A DNA stretch of 64,000 nucleotides from Azorinus chamasolen (GCA_963576725.1 OY755252.1:54194431-54258430); one strand, 5' to 3'. Numbered from the stretch's first letter, positions 21,522-32,776 are shown. The notes: generated from the letters alone by a model not told the origin. Made by a program: numbers and translations.

Positions 21522-22129
21522 GTCAGCTTTTATTTATTATCATGGTCCCGTGTTAACAAACATTGTACTCTCGTGCAAATATTGTTGACTTGTCAAATGT
21601 GAATATTCCTACGTCACTGAAAGGATATATTTAGCTTGGGTAAACCTGTGTTTCAAACGTTTTTTCACGAGATTCACAATAAATGTACAAGTACTCGAAT
21701 GAGCCAAGTAGGAAAGCTTAAATTAGCGGAAACAATCGATATCAACCGAATCTATATATGGCGTGTTCAGCAAGCGTATAATTATTTAAAGTTTGACAGG
21801 TTAATAAAACAGGACAATACTTTATAATGATAATGATAAAAAAGTACAAGATAAATTTGAATTTAGCAGAAAACAGAAATGGTCTTAAGTTTTGCTCTTA
21901 AGATGATCCTCGTCTAATCAGGATTAATTGAATATATCACCTGATGAATATTCAGGTGAGAAATAATGGCATGACATCGTGAATATTAATTAGATATGTT
22001 TTTATAATGACGTCGTAACACTGGACTATTTGGCCATGACAGAAACTCCAATATCAGATTTACATACAAAGCACAGCTAGATGTACGTACTGAGATAGCA
22101 CATATGATGTACGTACTCAGATACTAAAA

Positions 22130-22330
22130 TCGTCATTTCGCCGCCAAACCCTATGTTGTGACCCTCTTTATAATCGTCTCGAAGGGTTTGGTGGAGAAAT
22201 GGCAACTTTAGTATCTAATTACGTACTTCTGTTTCTCTGTTTAAACATTCTAAAGTGGGGTCACAACATAGAATTTGTAGGAGAAATCAAGGAGTTATTC
22301 GTAAACATGTTTTGATTATGTATCTTTTCA
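22130..22330. repeat. Dispersed repeat (TTGTGACC / GGTTTGGTGGAGAAAT)
   Basis: Shares CGCCAAACCCTATGTTGTGA, TATAATCGTCTCGAAGGG and GGTCACAACATAGAATTTG with 17330-17400 and the centre of the 362-bp MITEs. Ends are not defined. Confidence 0.45.
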
Positions 22331-22490
22331 AGGCGGCGTCTGATCGGGGACTTCACTTTTTGTCTCAATCTCCATTTTTATATTTGTGCTTTATTCCTTT
22401 ATTTGCATTTATTTATCTCATTTCCTTAGTGAACCGAATTGTATTAACACACCTTGGATTGCAGACGACAATTAGAAATATTCCCTAATA
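22331..22490. mobile_element. Family A MITE, partial
   Basis: Matches 2820-2980 from AAGGCGGCGTCTGATC through TTTTTGTCTCAATCTC to GCAGACGACA(A/C)TTAGA. The left TTAA end is missing. Confidence 0.6.
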
Positions 22491-23274
22491 CATATTCATG
22501 TAAAATTAATGACTTCACGAATATCAATTGTCTGACATTTTATAATATTATACAGACATGTTTTTTTAAACATTAGCAGAAGCTGTAGAAGTAGTTTATA
22601 GAAGGTCACATATAAATAGAACAGGCTCTGACCATGGTCTGCTCTATTTGCAAAGGCGTAAAATGCGTCTCATTGACAAAAATAATTTGAACAAAAACCG
22701 CATAACTATTGAAATAATGCTTTTAGGACAATTTTATGAAAATATTTTTTTTCTTCTTATTTCATTATTTCATTCGTTTTCATTAAACTTATTTGTCAGT
22801 CACTCATAATGGTTTACTATTCGCATGTTTTTGTTCTAGAAAAAATAAATAAGAATTACTATGCTAGTAGTTTGGAAGTTCAGCTGTATTTTGGCGAGTT
22901 AGAAAAGTTGTTAAATGCGAGCCTTGACGAGGCTTCTGTTTATCATTCCCTCATATCGCCAAGTTTTGACGCGTCTTTAAAAGCCACATTTTGTTTTTTA
23001 TCACAATTATTTCCAAACAAATCAATTATAAACTTTTTTCTAGTAAATGCTCTTTTTCGGTAGACTTATTTAAAGAAGCTGGATAATAATAGCTTAAGTG
23101 GTAGGATCTAAAATTAGCATATGATCTCGACAGACATATCCTGTCATTGATCCGAATCACTTCGTCATTTGTGAACTCGAGATATTGTTTAGATTCTTGC
23201 CAAGTATCAACACAATAAAAACAAACAAACGTTAGTCTTGCTCGATCGGATACCAGAGACAATGTCAACAGTAC

Positions 23275-23740
23275 AAATATGAGTCATGCAGGAAACACCA
23301 CATACAGAATAAACAGCCACCGAACAGCAACACAAGAAAACACAGCAAATGTACATAACTACCAAAACATAAAGAGACGCACAGAGACAAAACAAACAAA
23401 CAATAGGTGGAAGATGGAAGTACTGCATTGGAACGGTCAGTGACAAAAGTCACCGGGGGTTTAAACCAGTTTAGGGTCGCCCAACCTCACACTTATTCCA
23501 TCCCCACCCTAAAAGACAAACAGTGTAAATAAACGTATCCCCTCTCCGACTAACCTACAACAGCCGCGATGAAACACATTGGTAAAGTGCATGTAAAACG
23601 AAAACATTTAAGTGAAACAAACTGTATCCACCTATTGCTAGTGTACTTAAATGATTGAGATGCAAACAGAGCCAAGTTTGTAAATCATATCACCATAAAA
23701 TTCAGGATGTGAAATACCTTGTCAAGGTCACATTCTATCC
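23275..23740 (-). mobile_element. Retroelement 3' fragment (same family as 61.1-62.3 kb)
   Basis: Matches 35060-35450 over AGTCATGCAGGAAACAC, TTGGAACGGTCAGTGACAAA and GTATCCCCTCTCCGACTAA. It continues into the end of the GVYISQLIRF-type coding region (TATCACCATAAAATTCAGGA compared with 61905-61925). Orientation is minus and the fragment is 5'-truncated. Confidence 0.65.
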
Positions 23741-23878
23741 GATGTCGTGATCATCATTATCGTTGTTCACTATCTGAAATATGTAACTTTAAAACGTGTT
23801 AATAAAATGTTGAGGGAAACTAAAACTCTCATCTGGAATTTGCAAATGGGAATCAGGCCTCAGACAGTGGGACAAGGA

Positions 23879-24104
23879 TTAACCCATTCCGACATATTGA
23901 CGTCGTTTCGCCTCTATAAATTGCACTTTTAAAACCAATGTGATTAAGAGAGCATTTGCTCCCTAGGAACAAATGCTCTATTTATCATATTGCTTTCAAA
24001 ACTACACAATTCTAAAAGTTACCTCCTTGCTGGTAAATACTCGATTTCGGTACATTTATTCAAAGAGGTTGGATCTACAAATAGAAAATGATGTAATGGG
24101 TTAA
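23879..24104. mobile_element. TTAA-flanked MITE, family B, beside exon 5
   Basis: TTAA at 23879-23882 and 24101-24104. Ends read TTAACCCATTCCGACATA and, inverted, TTAACCCATTACATCATT. The centre holds the AGAGCATTTGCTCC palindrome. It ends 27 bp before the first base of exon 5, so it supplies or borders the branch-point region. Confidence 0.8.
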
Positions 24105-24131
24105 AAACAATAAAAATGGGATTACTTTCAG

Positions 24132-24243
24132 GACGAATGCCATCGCCTGCATTCCAGATCTAATCTCGCTGCTATACAAACACAAGCAGAAAAGGAAAGT
24201 CTTGTTTACATAGGCACGATGTGGAGGCGCTGGCAGCATAAAT
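24132..24243 (+). CDS. Exon 5 of PAN-CCP-CTLD gene: CTLD middle third
   Basis: A 112-nt exon between an ATTACTTTCAG acceptor and a T|GTATGT donor (phase 0 in, phase 1 out). It encodes 37 residues with a Cys in ECHRLHSRSNLAAIQTQAE, the CTLD position where one expects C..xGg.La.I.s..E. It continues the helix-2 region and ends in a Trp-containing stretch. It has no ATG, and its frame fits exons 4 and 6 on both sides, which is the main reason to accept it. Confidence 0.75.
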
Positions 24244-25060
24244 GTATGTATATACCGAATCATTTGTCCGCCATTATTTACCTCTCATGCATGGCCTATT
24301 CCATACCAACCAGATACTATGCATAGTTGGCCTGGTCCAACCAATACGATATTTTTCTGTAAGGCGTTGTTTAACGGTTATATCTTGTCTTAGTCTTGTG
24401 TAATTTATTGCGTCATATGATGTATCGGGTGTTCGATGATTTTGATTGTGTATGTGTGTATGATTACCTCAATAATAAATCAAATTCGTTTATCTATTTT
24501 CCGTCTCGTCAGGATCCACGTTACTTGACATACAGTCAATAGTTCATCGAAAGCTTAACTCAATCGGACATAGTTAAAACATTGAACGGATCCCAGTGGA
24601 GATCAACCGATACCAAAAATCCATCTATACATATGACATTTAAAAACATCAGCTCATAAATACATGCATTGATGGTGTTATAATTCATTACATTGATATT
24701 CAACAGTGATATGGTTGATGGCCGATGATAGAACTGTTTGGTAAACTTTCTTGATATCATTTAGATGTAAATTATGAATATTCTTTACACGGTTAAAATA
24801 GAGATATTTCATAAGTTTTACATAAACATTATCTGATAGAGGCGCCGTGCTACACATTTGTAACAGAGTAGACACATATCAGTCGTCGTCTCTTGTATTA
24901 AACGTCTGATTAGGGTCTTTTCTGTATGCATGTGAAATCATCTGATTGTCTACAGTGACAAACATATCATGTTTTCATAATACCAAATACTCACAAATAT
25001 TCACTATGTCTTCATTTCCTGCATGCCTATTTACCAGGAAATAAAAAAAAACCAGTTTCG
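24244..25060. other. Intron sequence, no recognised feature
   Basis: Short minus-strand open frames at 24560-24875 have no resemblance to known families and lack splice support. Confidence 0.4.
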
Positions 25061-25074
25061 ACCTTGAAGTATTC

Positions 25075-25345
25075 ACCGTCACATACCATATTCATAGTAG
25101 ATATTTGGTCATCCGATCTTCTCTCTCCATCCATTACATACCATGTTCATAGTAGACATTTGGTCATTCAATATCCTCTGTCCATCCATTACATACCATA
25201 TTCATAGTAAACATTAGGTTATCCAGTCTCCTGTCCACCTATTACATACCATATTCATAATAGACACTTGCTCATCCAATATCCTCTCTCCACCTATTAC
25301 ATACCGTATTCATAGTAGACATTTGGTCATACAATCTCCTCCCCC
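25075..25345. repeat. About 56-bp tandem repeat, 5 copies
   Basis: CATTACATACCATATTCATA then GTAGACATTTGGTCATCCAA then TCTCCTCTCTCCATCC, with small differences between copies. Confidence 0.8.
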
Positions 25346-25355
25346 CATTATTACC

Positions 25356-25883
25356 GCTGCTGATGTTTTGGTGCCGTGCCCTTTTATGTGTGGCGCTCCG
25401 CTGCTGATGTTTTGGTGCCGTGCCCTTTTATGTGTGGCGCTCCGCTGCTGATGTTTTGGTGCCCTGCCCTTTTATGTGTGGCACTCCGCTGCTGATGTTT
25501 TGGTGACGTGCCCTTTTATGTGTGGCGCTCCGCTGCTGATGTTTTGGTGCCGTGCCCTTTTATGTGTGGCGCTCCGCTGCTGATGTTTTGGTGCCGTGCC
25601 TTTTTATGTGTGGCGCTCCGCTGCTGATGTTTTGGTGCCGTGCTCTTTTATGTGTGGCGCTCCGCTGCTGATGTTTTGGTGCCGTGCCCTTTTATGTGTG
25701 GCGCTCCGCTGCTGATGTTTTGGTGCCGTGCCTTTTTATGTGTGGCGCTCCGCTGCTGATGTTTTGGTGCCGTGCTCTTTTATGTGTGGCGCTCCGCTGC
25801 TGATGTTTTGGTGCCGTGCCCTTTTATGTGTGGCGCTCCGCTGATGATGTTTTGGTGCCGTGCCCTTTTATGTGTGGCGCTCC
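25356..25883. repeat. 44-bp minisatellite, 12 exact-length copies
   Basis: The unit is GCTGCTGATGTTTTGGTGCC followed by GTGCCCTTTTATGTGTGGCG and CTCC. The 528 bp equal exactly 12 units, with few point changes, so it is young or homogenised. Not a CRISPR: there are no spacers. Confidence 0.95.
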
Positions 25884-26041
25884 CTGTAGGACTGTTTTTC
25901 CACTTGCATAAACCTATTACTGTTGTACTGTTGAGTATTCATGTACCAAATGACATACTGAATTTACATAATTAGCCAGTTTTTGCAATGGTATATGTAC
26001 GAGTACGTTAGCAGTAAGTCTGTATTGGTAGAAACTCATTT

Positions 26042-28035
26042 AGTAGTAGGGAAGTATGAATCGGGGAGAATGCCTGCAGCCCTGCAGCCCCCGCAGCCCC
26101 TGTCACGTGACCTATGACGTCACATCGAGGTCACATCGAGGTCATGACCATCCCACATTCCTATGACGTCACACTAGAGGTCAAGGCCACCCATCCCACC
26201 GGGGGTCATGACCATCCCACATTCCTATGACGTCACACTAGAGGTCAAGGCCACCCATCCCACCGGGGGTTAACACCCTAGAATAATCGAGGTCACCGTC
26301 CCGCATTCCATAGAAGGTAACGTTTGCCCGCAGCCCCTGTCACCCATCCCGCATTCCCATGACGTCACAATGGGAGAGTAGCCTATGACCGAGCGGGAGC
26401 AATGGAGGTCAAGGCCACCCATCCCGCATTCCGTTGAAGGTAACGGATAACAGTCTTAGAGTCTGAGTCATCAGAATGCGGGTACATCAAAAAGTTTCCA
26501 CGGAGTCATCAATCTATTTTAGAAAGAGTCTCCAGGGTATAAATATCCGAGTTATCAGAATGCAGTTACGACGTCATTTTAACCGATAGATACTCACGCA
26601 AAAGTCGTAGATCGGGGTCTACTCCGTTCGCTTACGGAATTATATAGATATATTCGCGTATACAGTTTCCGATATCGTTCTCGTTTAATCCGTATTAAAT
26701 GTGTTAAGGGATCAGCCCAAATATTTAGTCGCGTGCCTCTAATGGGTTTGAAGTGTTTACCTTTTCGACCTTATCTCCCAGTCCCGTCGACTCACACTTT
26801 ACCACGCGACCACTGGAATGTAAAACGTCGTTAAACATAACACCGACAGATGAGGCGCCGCCTCTGATCTGGATCCAAACTGTTTGACTCTCAAAAACAG
26901 CAGAGGACAATTTTAAGCGGAGGATATTACAACAGTAAAAGGGTTAAACATAATATCGTCTCGTGTAGAGAACAGCGGCAAGTTGTAAAGAGGGAATCGC
27001 TGTTTGGAAGACCCGTTGTAGAGAGGCAGTACTGTAATCGACATTGATAAAAGTTGTGTGTGTTCAGGCTTAACAGACCCTTAATACCAAAATACTTATA
27101 GTAACGCCCGCTTCGAAAATGTAATATCTGCCCGATTAGGTTTTACGCGAAGTGCCCGAAAGATGAGAGTCAAACAGTTTGGATCCAAATCAGAGGCGGC
27201 GCCTCATCTGTCGGTGTTAAGTTTAACGACGTTTTACATTCCAGTGGTCGCGTGGTAAAGTGTGAGTCGACGGGACTGGGAGATAAGGTCGAAAAGGTAA
27301 ACACTTCAAACCCATTAGAGGCACGCGACTAAATATTTGGGCTGATCCCTTAACACATTTAATACGGATTAAACAAGAACGATGTCGGAAACTGTATACG
27401 CGAATATATCAATATAATTCCGTAAGCTAACGGAGTAGACCCCGATCTACAACTTTTGCGTGAGTATCTATCGGTTAAAATGACGTCGTGGAAACGTTTT
27501 GATGTACATGTATCTGCATTCTGATAACTCGGATATTTATACCCTGGAGACTCTTTCTAAAATATATTGATGACGTCGTGGAAACCTTTTGATGTACATG
27601 TACCCGCATTCTGATGACTCAGACTCTAAGACTGTTATCCGTTACCTTCTACGGAATGCGGGACGGTGGGCCTTGACCTCCATTGCTCCCGTTCGGTCAT
27701 AGGCTACTCTCCCATTGTGACGTCATGGGAATGCGGGATGGGTGACAGGTTCTGCGGGCAAACGTTACCTTCTATGGAATGCGGGATGGTGACCTCGATT
27801 ATTCTAGGGTGTTAACCCCCGGTGGGATGGGTGGCCTTGACCTCTAGTGTGACGTCATAGGAATGTGGGATGGTCATGACCCCCGGTGGGATGGGTGGCC
27901 TTGACCTCTAGTGTGACGTCATAGGAATATGGGATGGTCATGACCTCGATGTGACCTCGATGTGACGTCATAGGTCACGTGACAGGGGCTGCAGGGGCTG
28001 CAGGCATTCTCCCCGATTCATACTTCCCTACTACT
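26042..28035. repeat. 2-kb foldback palindrome in intron 5
   Basis: Left arm 26042 to about 26892 and right arm about 27166 to 28035 are inverted copies at high identity. Outer ends are AGTAGTAGGGAAGTATGAAT and its inverse; inner ends are CAAACTGTTTGACTCTC and its inverse. The loop is about 270 bp and contains a CAGTGCTCC-family right-end remnant (GTTGTAGAGAGGCAGTACTG). The arms contain repeated TATGACGTCACA and GAGGTCAAGGCCACCC words. No clear target duplication flanks it, and no coding sequence is seen. Confidence 0.88.
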
Positions 28036-28070
28036 CTCAGTAAACACTGCATGAGCCCTTTGCTTTGCAG

Positions 28071-28318
28071 GGTTGTGGCTAGGTGCGATAAACGATAGAC
28101 GAGGTGACTGGACATGGAACGACGGCACACCAGTAGAGAGCTGGGTATTGGATCCCCTGATGCAAGGACAGGCGGGTACTGACTACTGCATGGTCGTCGA
28201 TCTCAACAGCTTTATGTTGATGAAGTTTAAGTGCGATGGCACTATCTTTGAATATAATGGTATGTGCGAAATTGAAATACAAATCGTGGACTCCGATAGC
28301 AATATGTCAAATGAATGA
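28071..28318 (+). CDS. Exon 6 (last) of PAN-CCP-CTLD gene: CTLD C-terminal half
   Basis: A 248-nt terminal exon after a TGCTTTGCAG acceptor; the split codon with exon 5 gives Trp. It encodes the CTLD core: LWLGAINDRRGDWTWNDGTP, a Cys in GTDYCMVVDL, then KFKCDG and a final Cys in GMCEIE. The position of the Ca-binding EPN or QPD triplet reads TPV, and the WND motif before the third Cys is absent. A canonical Ca-dependent sugar site is therefore not expected. A short Asp/Ser/Asn-rich tail ends at a TGA. The six exons sum to 966 nt with no frame break. Confidence 0.85.
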
Positions 28319-28636
28319 CTTGGGATGAACAGAATCATGTTCGTGATGTACACATCGTAATCCTTTCTTCTTGATACTACTGTTGTGGGTTACGGGAATA
28401 CCATAATTATAGCGCTATTGGTATTGGTTATTTGTATTAACATAGGTAGAAATTGCGCACCACTTGTCACAGACTTGTTTAGTATTGCTATGAGAGGGAT
28501 TACGTTTTAAGTCTGAAACCTGATCAATAAGCAGATGCCATCAATGCCGTTAATGAAATATCTCGATATCTGGATGGCATATTTGATATTTATAATTCAT
28601 TTTTGATCTTCTATATACCGAAAAGAGCTTCAGTTG

Positions 28637-28642
28637 AATAAA
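28637..28642 (+). terminator. Polyadenylation signal AATAAA
   Basis: AATAAA lies 319 bp after the stop codon of the complete gene, within otherwise non-repetitive sequence. It is the nearest canonical signal noticed, but no transcript evidence is available. Confidence 0.35.
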
Positions 28643-28699
28643 ACAAACCAGAACGTTCAACACTTTTTAAGACTTAGATATGTGTGTTGATAATGGGGT

Positions 28700-29540
28700 T
28701 ATCCCTTCAAAAATCTATGACAAGCAGATTAGCTTTAACGTTTACCCATTCCGTCATTTGCTATATTTAGATACAACCTCTTGGAACTAGTGAAAAGGAA
28801 AATTTCAGAATGAGCTTTCTGTATGACTTTTACCGTGCATTAAGCAGAAACCTTTTTATTAGAATTCAGATTAAGAGGGGTTTTACTGTAATTCTGATTC
28901 AATCAAACTTTTGAGAATGTAGTGTCCGATTTTTAAACAATTTGGATCGAAACGAGACACCTATTATTGTTAATGTGCGTCTCATCTAGATCCATTTGCG
29001 GGTCAAATCCCCAAAAGCGGAATAAATCTTAATCCGACACGTTAAACCTTTACTGCGGAGATGACCACTAGCTGACCCCCAGATGATCACTAGCTATATA
29101 TTCAATGGTCTGTGAAAAAACATGAAATGCAAATTATAGCATCCGATAGAAAGGCACCACACAAATGGCTTGTTTTATACAGAATGCCCAAGGTTTAGAT
29201 GGTGTGAATCCGTGTAAAGAACATGTTTATTTAACGTTTTACAATCATGCTCCGAAATTGCATTTGGTGCTTGTTTGACTTCTTTCAGATTCGATCAAGC
29301 TTTGAGAATCTAATGATTGGGTTTCAAAGAGTTTGGATCCTGACGAGACGCAAAGTTACTCGTTCAGCGCTAAATTTTCAGTGGAATAGCCCATCATATT
29401 TTTGTTTGAAGAATCATTATAGTAAGATATTGTAAAGTTTTGCGGGAGGATTTTGAATGAAAATAGAAATCAACTGGTTGCAAATTATAGTGAATTCATT
29501 TCCCACATGCAAGGGATTTAAACGTACATCATATGTAGAC
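28700..29540. other. No gene; repeat remnants
   Basis: Remnants include TAAGAGGGGTTTTACTGTAAT (a CAGTAGAACC-type right end near 28890) and GTTTGGATC-type words near 28940 and 29330. Nothing else is recognised. Confidence 0.4.
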
Positions 29541-29547
29541 ACAGTAC

Positions 29548-29823
29548 CTTTAATCCATTCCCATATAGGCTATTTTAGACCCAGCCTCTCTGAATAAATC
29601 TACCGAAAAGGAGCATTTACTAGAGATAAGGAAAAGTTTAGAATTGTGTAGTTTTGATACAATGTGGATAAATATTGCATTTGCTTCTATGGAGCAAATG
29701 CTGTATTTGTCACAATGGTTTCGAAAAGTGACTTTTACCAAAGACCTATGATAACACATGTGTTATCATAGGTCTTTGCTTTTACAGAGACGTCAAAAGG
29801 CGTCAATATGAGGGAATGGGTAA
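29548..29823. mobile_element. Family B MITE, inverse orientation
   Basis: Ends read ATCCATTCCCATATAGG and, inverted, ACCCATTCCCTCATATTGAC. It contains GGAGCATTTACTAGAGA and the GCATTTGCTTCTATGGAGCA palindrome of the family. A further hairpin, AAAGACCTATGATAACACAT with its inverse, lies at 29738-29778 and looks inserted. TTAA flanks are degraded to TTAA/GTAAA-like words. Confidence 0.6.
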
Positions 29824-29845
29824 AAGTACACACATGAGTATACAT

Positions 29846-30178
29846 TAGAGTCTAGTTAAACCATCCGCACAATTTATTAACAAAAAGAGTTTTAAGAGCA
29901 AGTGGTTGCTTAGTAGTGGGTAAACGTAAAGAACTTTCTGCACAACTCTTGACCTGCATATTGAACTAGCACCTGCTATAAAAATCCATATTGAACTAGC
30001 ACCTGCTATAAAAATCCATATTGAACTAGCACCTGCTTTAAAATCCATATTGAACTAGCACCTGCTATACAAATCCATATTGAACTAGCACCTGCTTTAA
30101 AATCCATATTGAACTAGCACCTGCTGTAAAAATCCATAGTTAGACTTATTTTGATCTGTCGTATTAGAACGACTTTAT
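29846..30178. mobile_element. CAGTAGAACC-type MITE with internal 6-copy expansion
   Basis: Family core words (AAGTGGTTGCTTAGTAGTGG and CTCTTGACCTGCAT) are followed by six copies of CATATTGAACTAGCACCTGC plus TATAAAAATC or TTTAAAATC (29957-30140, about 29-30 bp each). The right end is TATTAGAACGACTTTATTGTA. The amplified segment corresponds to the GCATTAAGCAACCACCTGC word of other copies. Confidence 0.7.
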
Positions 30179-30179
30179 T

Positions 30180-31195
30180 GTATGTTGACTTACTTGTATA
30201 TCCGAGTTCTAGAAACGAGACATACACTCATGTCTTACTTGTATATCAGAGTTTTAGATACGAGGCATACACTCATGTCTAACTTGTATATCCGGGTTCT
30301 AGATACGAGACATACACTCATGTCTAACTTGTATATACGAGTTCTAGATACGAGGCATACACTCATGTCTAACTTGTATATCCGGGTTCTAGATACGAGC
30401 CATACACTCATGTCTATCTTGTATATACGAGTCCTAGATACGAGCCATACACTCATGTCCATCTTGTATATACGAGTTCTAGATACGAGCCATACACTCA
30501 TGTCCATCTTGTATATACGAGTTCTAGATACGAGGCATACACTCATGTCCATCTTGTATATACGAGTTCTAGATACGAGGCATACACTCATGTCCATCTT
30601 GTATATACGAGTTCTAGATACGAGCCATACACTCATGTCTATCTTGTATATACGAGTCCTAGATACGAGCCATACACTCATGTCCATCTTGTATATACGA
30701 GATCTAGATACGAGACATACACTCATGTCTAACTTGTATATACGAGTTCTAGATACGAGACATACACTCATGTCTAACTTGTATATACGAGTTCTAGATA
30801 CGAGCCATACACTCATGTCCATCTTGTATATCCTAGTTCTAGATACGAGACATACACTCATGTCTAACTTGTATATACGTGTTCTAGATACGAGCCATAC
30901 ACTCATGTCCATCTTGTATATACGAGTTCTAGATACGAGACATACACTCATGTCTAACTTGTATATACGTGTTCTAGATACGAGACATACACTCATGTCT
31001 TACTTGTATATACGTGTTCTAGATACGAGCCATACACTCATGTCCATCTTGTATATACGAGTTCTAGATACGAGACATACACTCATGTCTAACTTGTATA
31101 TACGAGTTCTAGATACGAGACATACACTCATGTCTAACTTGTATATACGAGTTCTAGATACGAGACATACACTCATGTCTAACTTGTATATAGAG
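30180..31195. repeat. 45-bp minisatellite, about 22 copies
   Basis: The unit is TTGTATATACGAGTTCTAGA, then TACGAGACATACACTCATGT, then CTAAC, with variants CTATC and CCATC. Because 45 is a multiple of three and the unit has no stop in two frames, long frames run on both strands (30182-31219 plus, 30235-30996 minus). These are consequences of the repeat. The array resumes at 31506. Confidence 0.92.
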
Positions 31196-31505
31196 GATCT
31201 GTTGCGAGCTGTCTTTTAAGATCACATGTTCCTAAACGAGCCTTAGAATATGTCATTAAGCGAGCCTTGGCGAGCTTAATAACATTGTCTTGGTGAGTTT
31301 AGGAACATGTGATCTTAAAAGACAACGAGCATCAGATTCTTTTTCTCACATATAAAAAAGTGTATTTTCGCCGTTTAAATGACATGTAAACATAGGTTTC
31401 CATGGCTTGACGTCATACATTCTAAAGTGATCTTACACGTGTTACAGATAAGGAAATCTTAACATGTTGTTCTAACTCGGAGATAAGGGAAGGTATGTGA
31501 GAAAT
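31196..31505. mobile_element. Hairpin-bearing insert that splits the 45-bp array
   Basis: It interrupts a repeat unit between TTGTATATA and TACGAGTTC. It contains a hairpin, GTCTTTTAAGATCACATGTT and its inverse, spanning about 31209-31325. TA flanks both sides, but long terminal inverted repeats are not seen. Confidence 0.5.
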
Positions 31506-31740
31506 ACGAGTTCTAGATACGAGACATACACTCATGTCTAACTTGTATATACGAGTTCTAGATCCGAGACATACACTCATGTATATCTTGTATATACGAG
31601 TTCTAGATACGAGACATACACTCATGTCTAACTTGTATATACGAGTTCTAGATACGAGACATACACTCAAGTCTAACTTGTATAGATATATTCGAGTTCT
31701 AGATACGAGACATACATGTCTATCCAGACTTCCTTACACA
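31506..31740. repeat. 45-bp minisatellite, second block, about 5 copies
   Basis: Same unit as 30180-31195, with one altered copy carrying an extra GATATAT. Confidence 0.9.
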
Positions 31741-31762
31741 AACTCTGTCTTGTTGATACTTA

Positions 31763-31934
31763 GAGTAGAACCTGGCTTAAGCGGCCATCAAAAGTGGATA
31801 TAATCATGTGTCTGTAAGGCAGGTGGTAGCTTCATCAAGAGCAATGCAGAAAGTTTCTACGGTAGTTTTCTGCATTACCTTTGTCCCGTTTTAAGCAACC
31901 AGCTATGACTGGCCGCTTCAGACAGGTTCTACTG
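31763..31934. mobile_element. MITE of the CAGTAGAACC family, complete, TA-flanked
   Basis: Left end GAGTAGAACCTGGCTTAAGC; right end, inverted, CAGTAGAACCTGTCTGAAGC, both running into GGCC. TA lies on each side (31761-31762 and 31935-31936). A central palindrome (AATGCAGAAAGTTTC...TTTTCTGCATT) is present. TA flanks and CAGT ends suggest movement by a Tc1/mariner or pogo-type transposase. Confidence 0.75.
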
Positions 31935-32776
31935 TATCAGAATCGCTTCGATGATGCTTTGGCGTAGAAATATAGTAAAATGCTAACATATGTCCTTAAT
32001 GCTCCTCCATATTGTACAAACATTGTAGCACAGACACGTGACACACGAAAGTGCACAGCAATACAAGAAACACAAATCAAGTGCGCACTCGCATTAATAG
32101 AACTGTTCCTTATCTGTTCCACGTCGACATTATATTACATTACACACAATTATACACAGACACGCATTTGCTAACAATGAAGTATGGTTATTGTCTATTT
32201 GTTGTAACTTGGTTTAATCCTGCTGAATAATGCTGATTTGGCAAGTTAACATCGGGTTATTAAATACCTCTCTAACACATTTTTAATTTTAGCTAAAAGT
32301 GTATAATGTTTAGGCAACATTTGATATAGTGTGCTAGAATCTGTGCAGCTGTCCATCATTGAGCCTGATAAAATTATATCTAGATTTTATAACTTATGGG
32401 TTTTTGACATATCATATGAAATAAATCAAGATTTATTTAAACTTAAAATGTGTTGATTCATCCCTACAAAACCAAATCAGCTTCCAGTTTGGTGTCACAA
32501 GTGGTATACCGTAAACTATCTATAAACCGGACAATCAATATAGTATAAATATCGATTTTGGGACAGGTGGCAGCTTAATGTAGGGGGCAAGTAACGTAAA
32601 AAGTTCTTCAATGAGATGTTTGCATAAATATCACCCTGCATTTAGCAACCATCTGCCTAAAAGGGTAAACATTCTTCTCAACTAGAATTCCGGCTGAGGT
32701 TTTACTCCAGGTCATTCCAACAAAAACATGCTGACATTTGCAAACAGAGAGTCTGCTAAGGCGAAAATATCCTGTA

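Noticed and set aside
25356..25883. CRISPR-like array
   Set aside because: Direct head-to-tail 44-bp units without spacers, in a eukaryotic intron.
30182..31219. 345-codon plus-strand frame and its 253-codon minus-strand counterpart as protein genes
   Set aside because: Both exist only because a 45-bp repeat lacks stops in those frames; no start context, domain or splice support.
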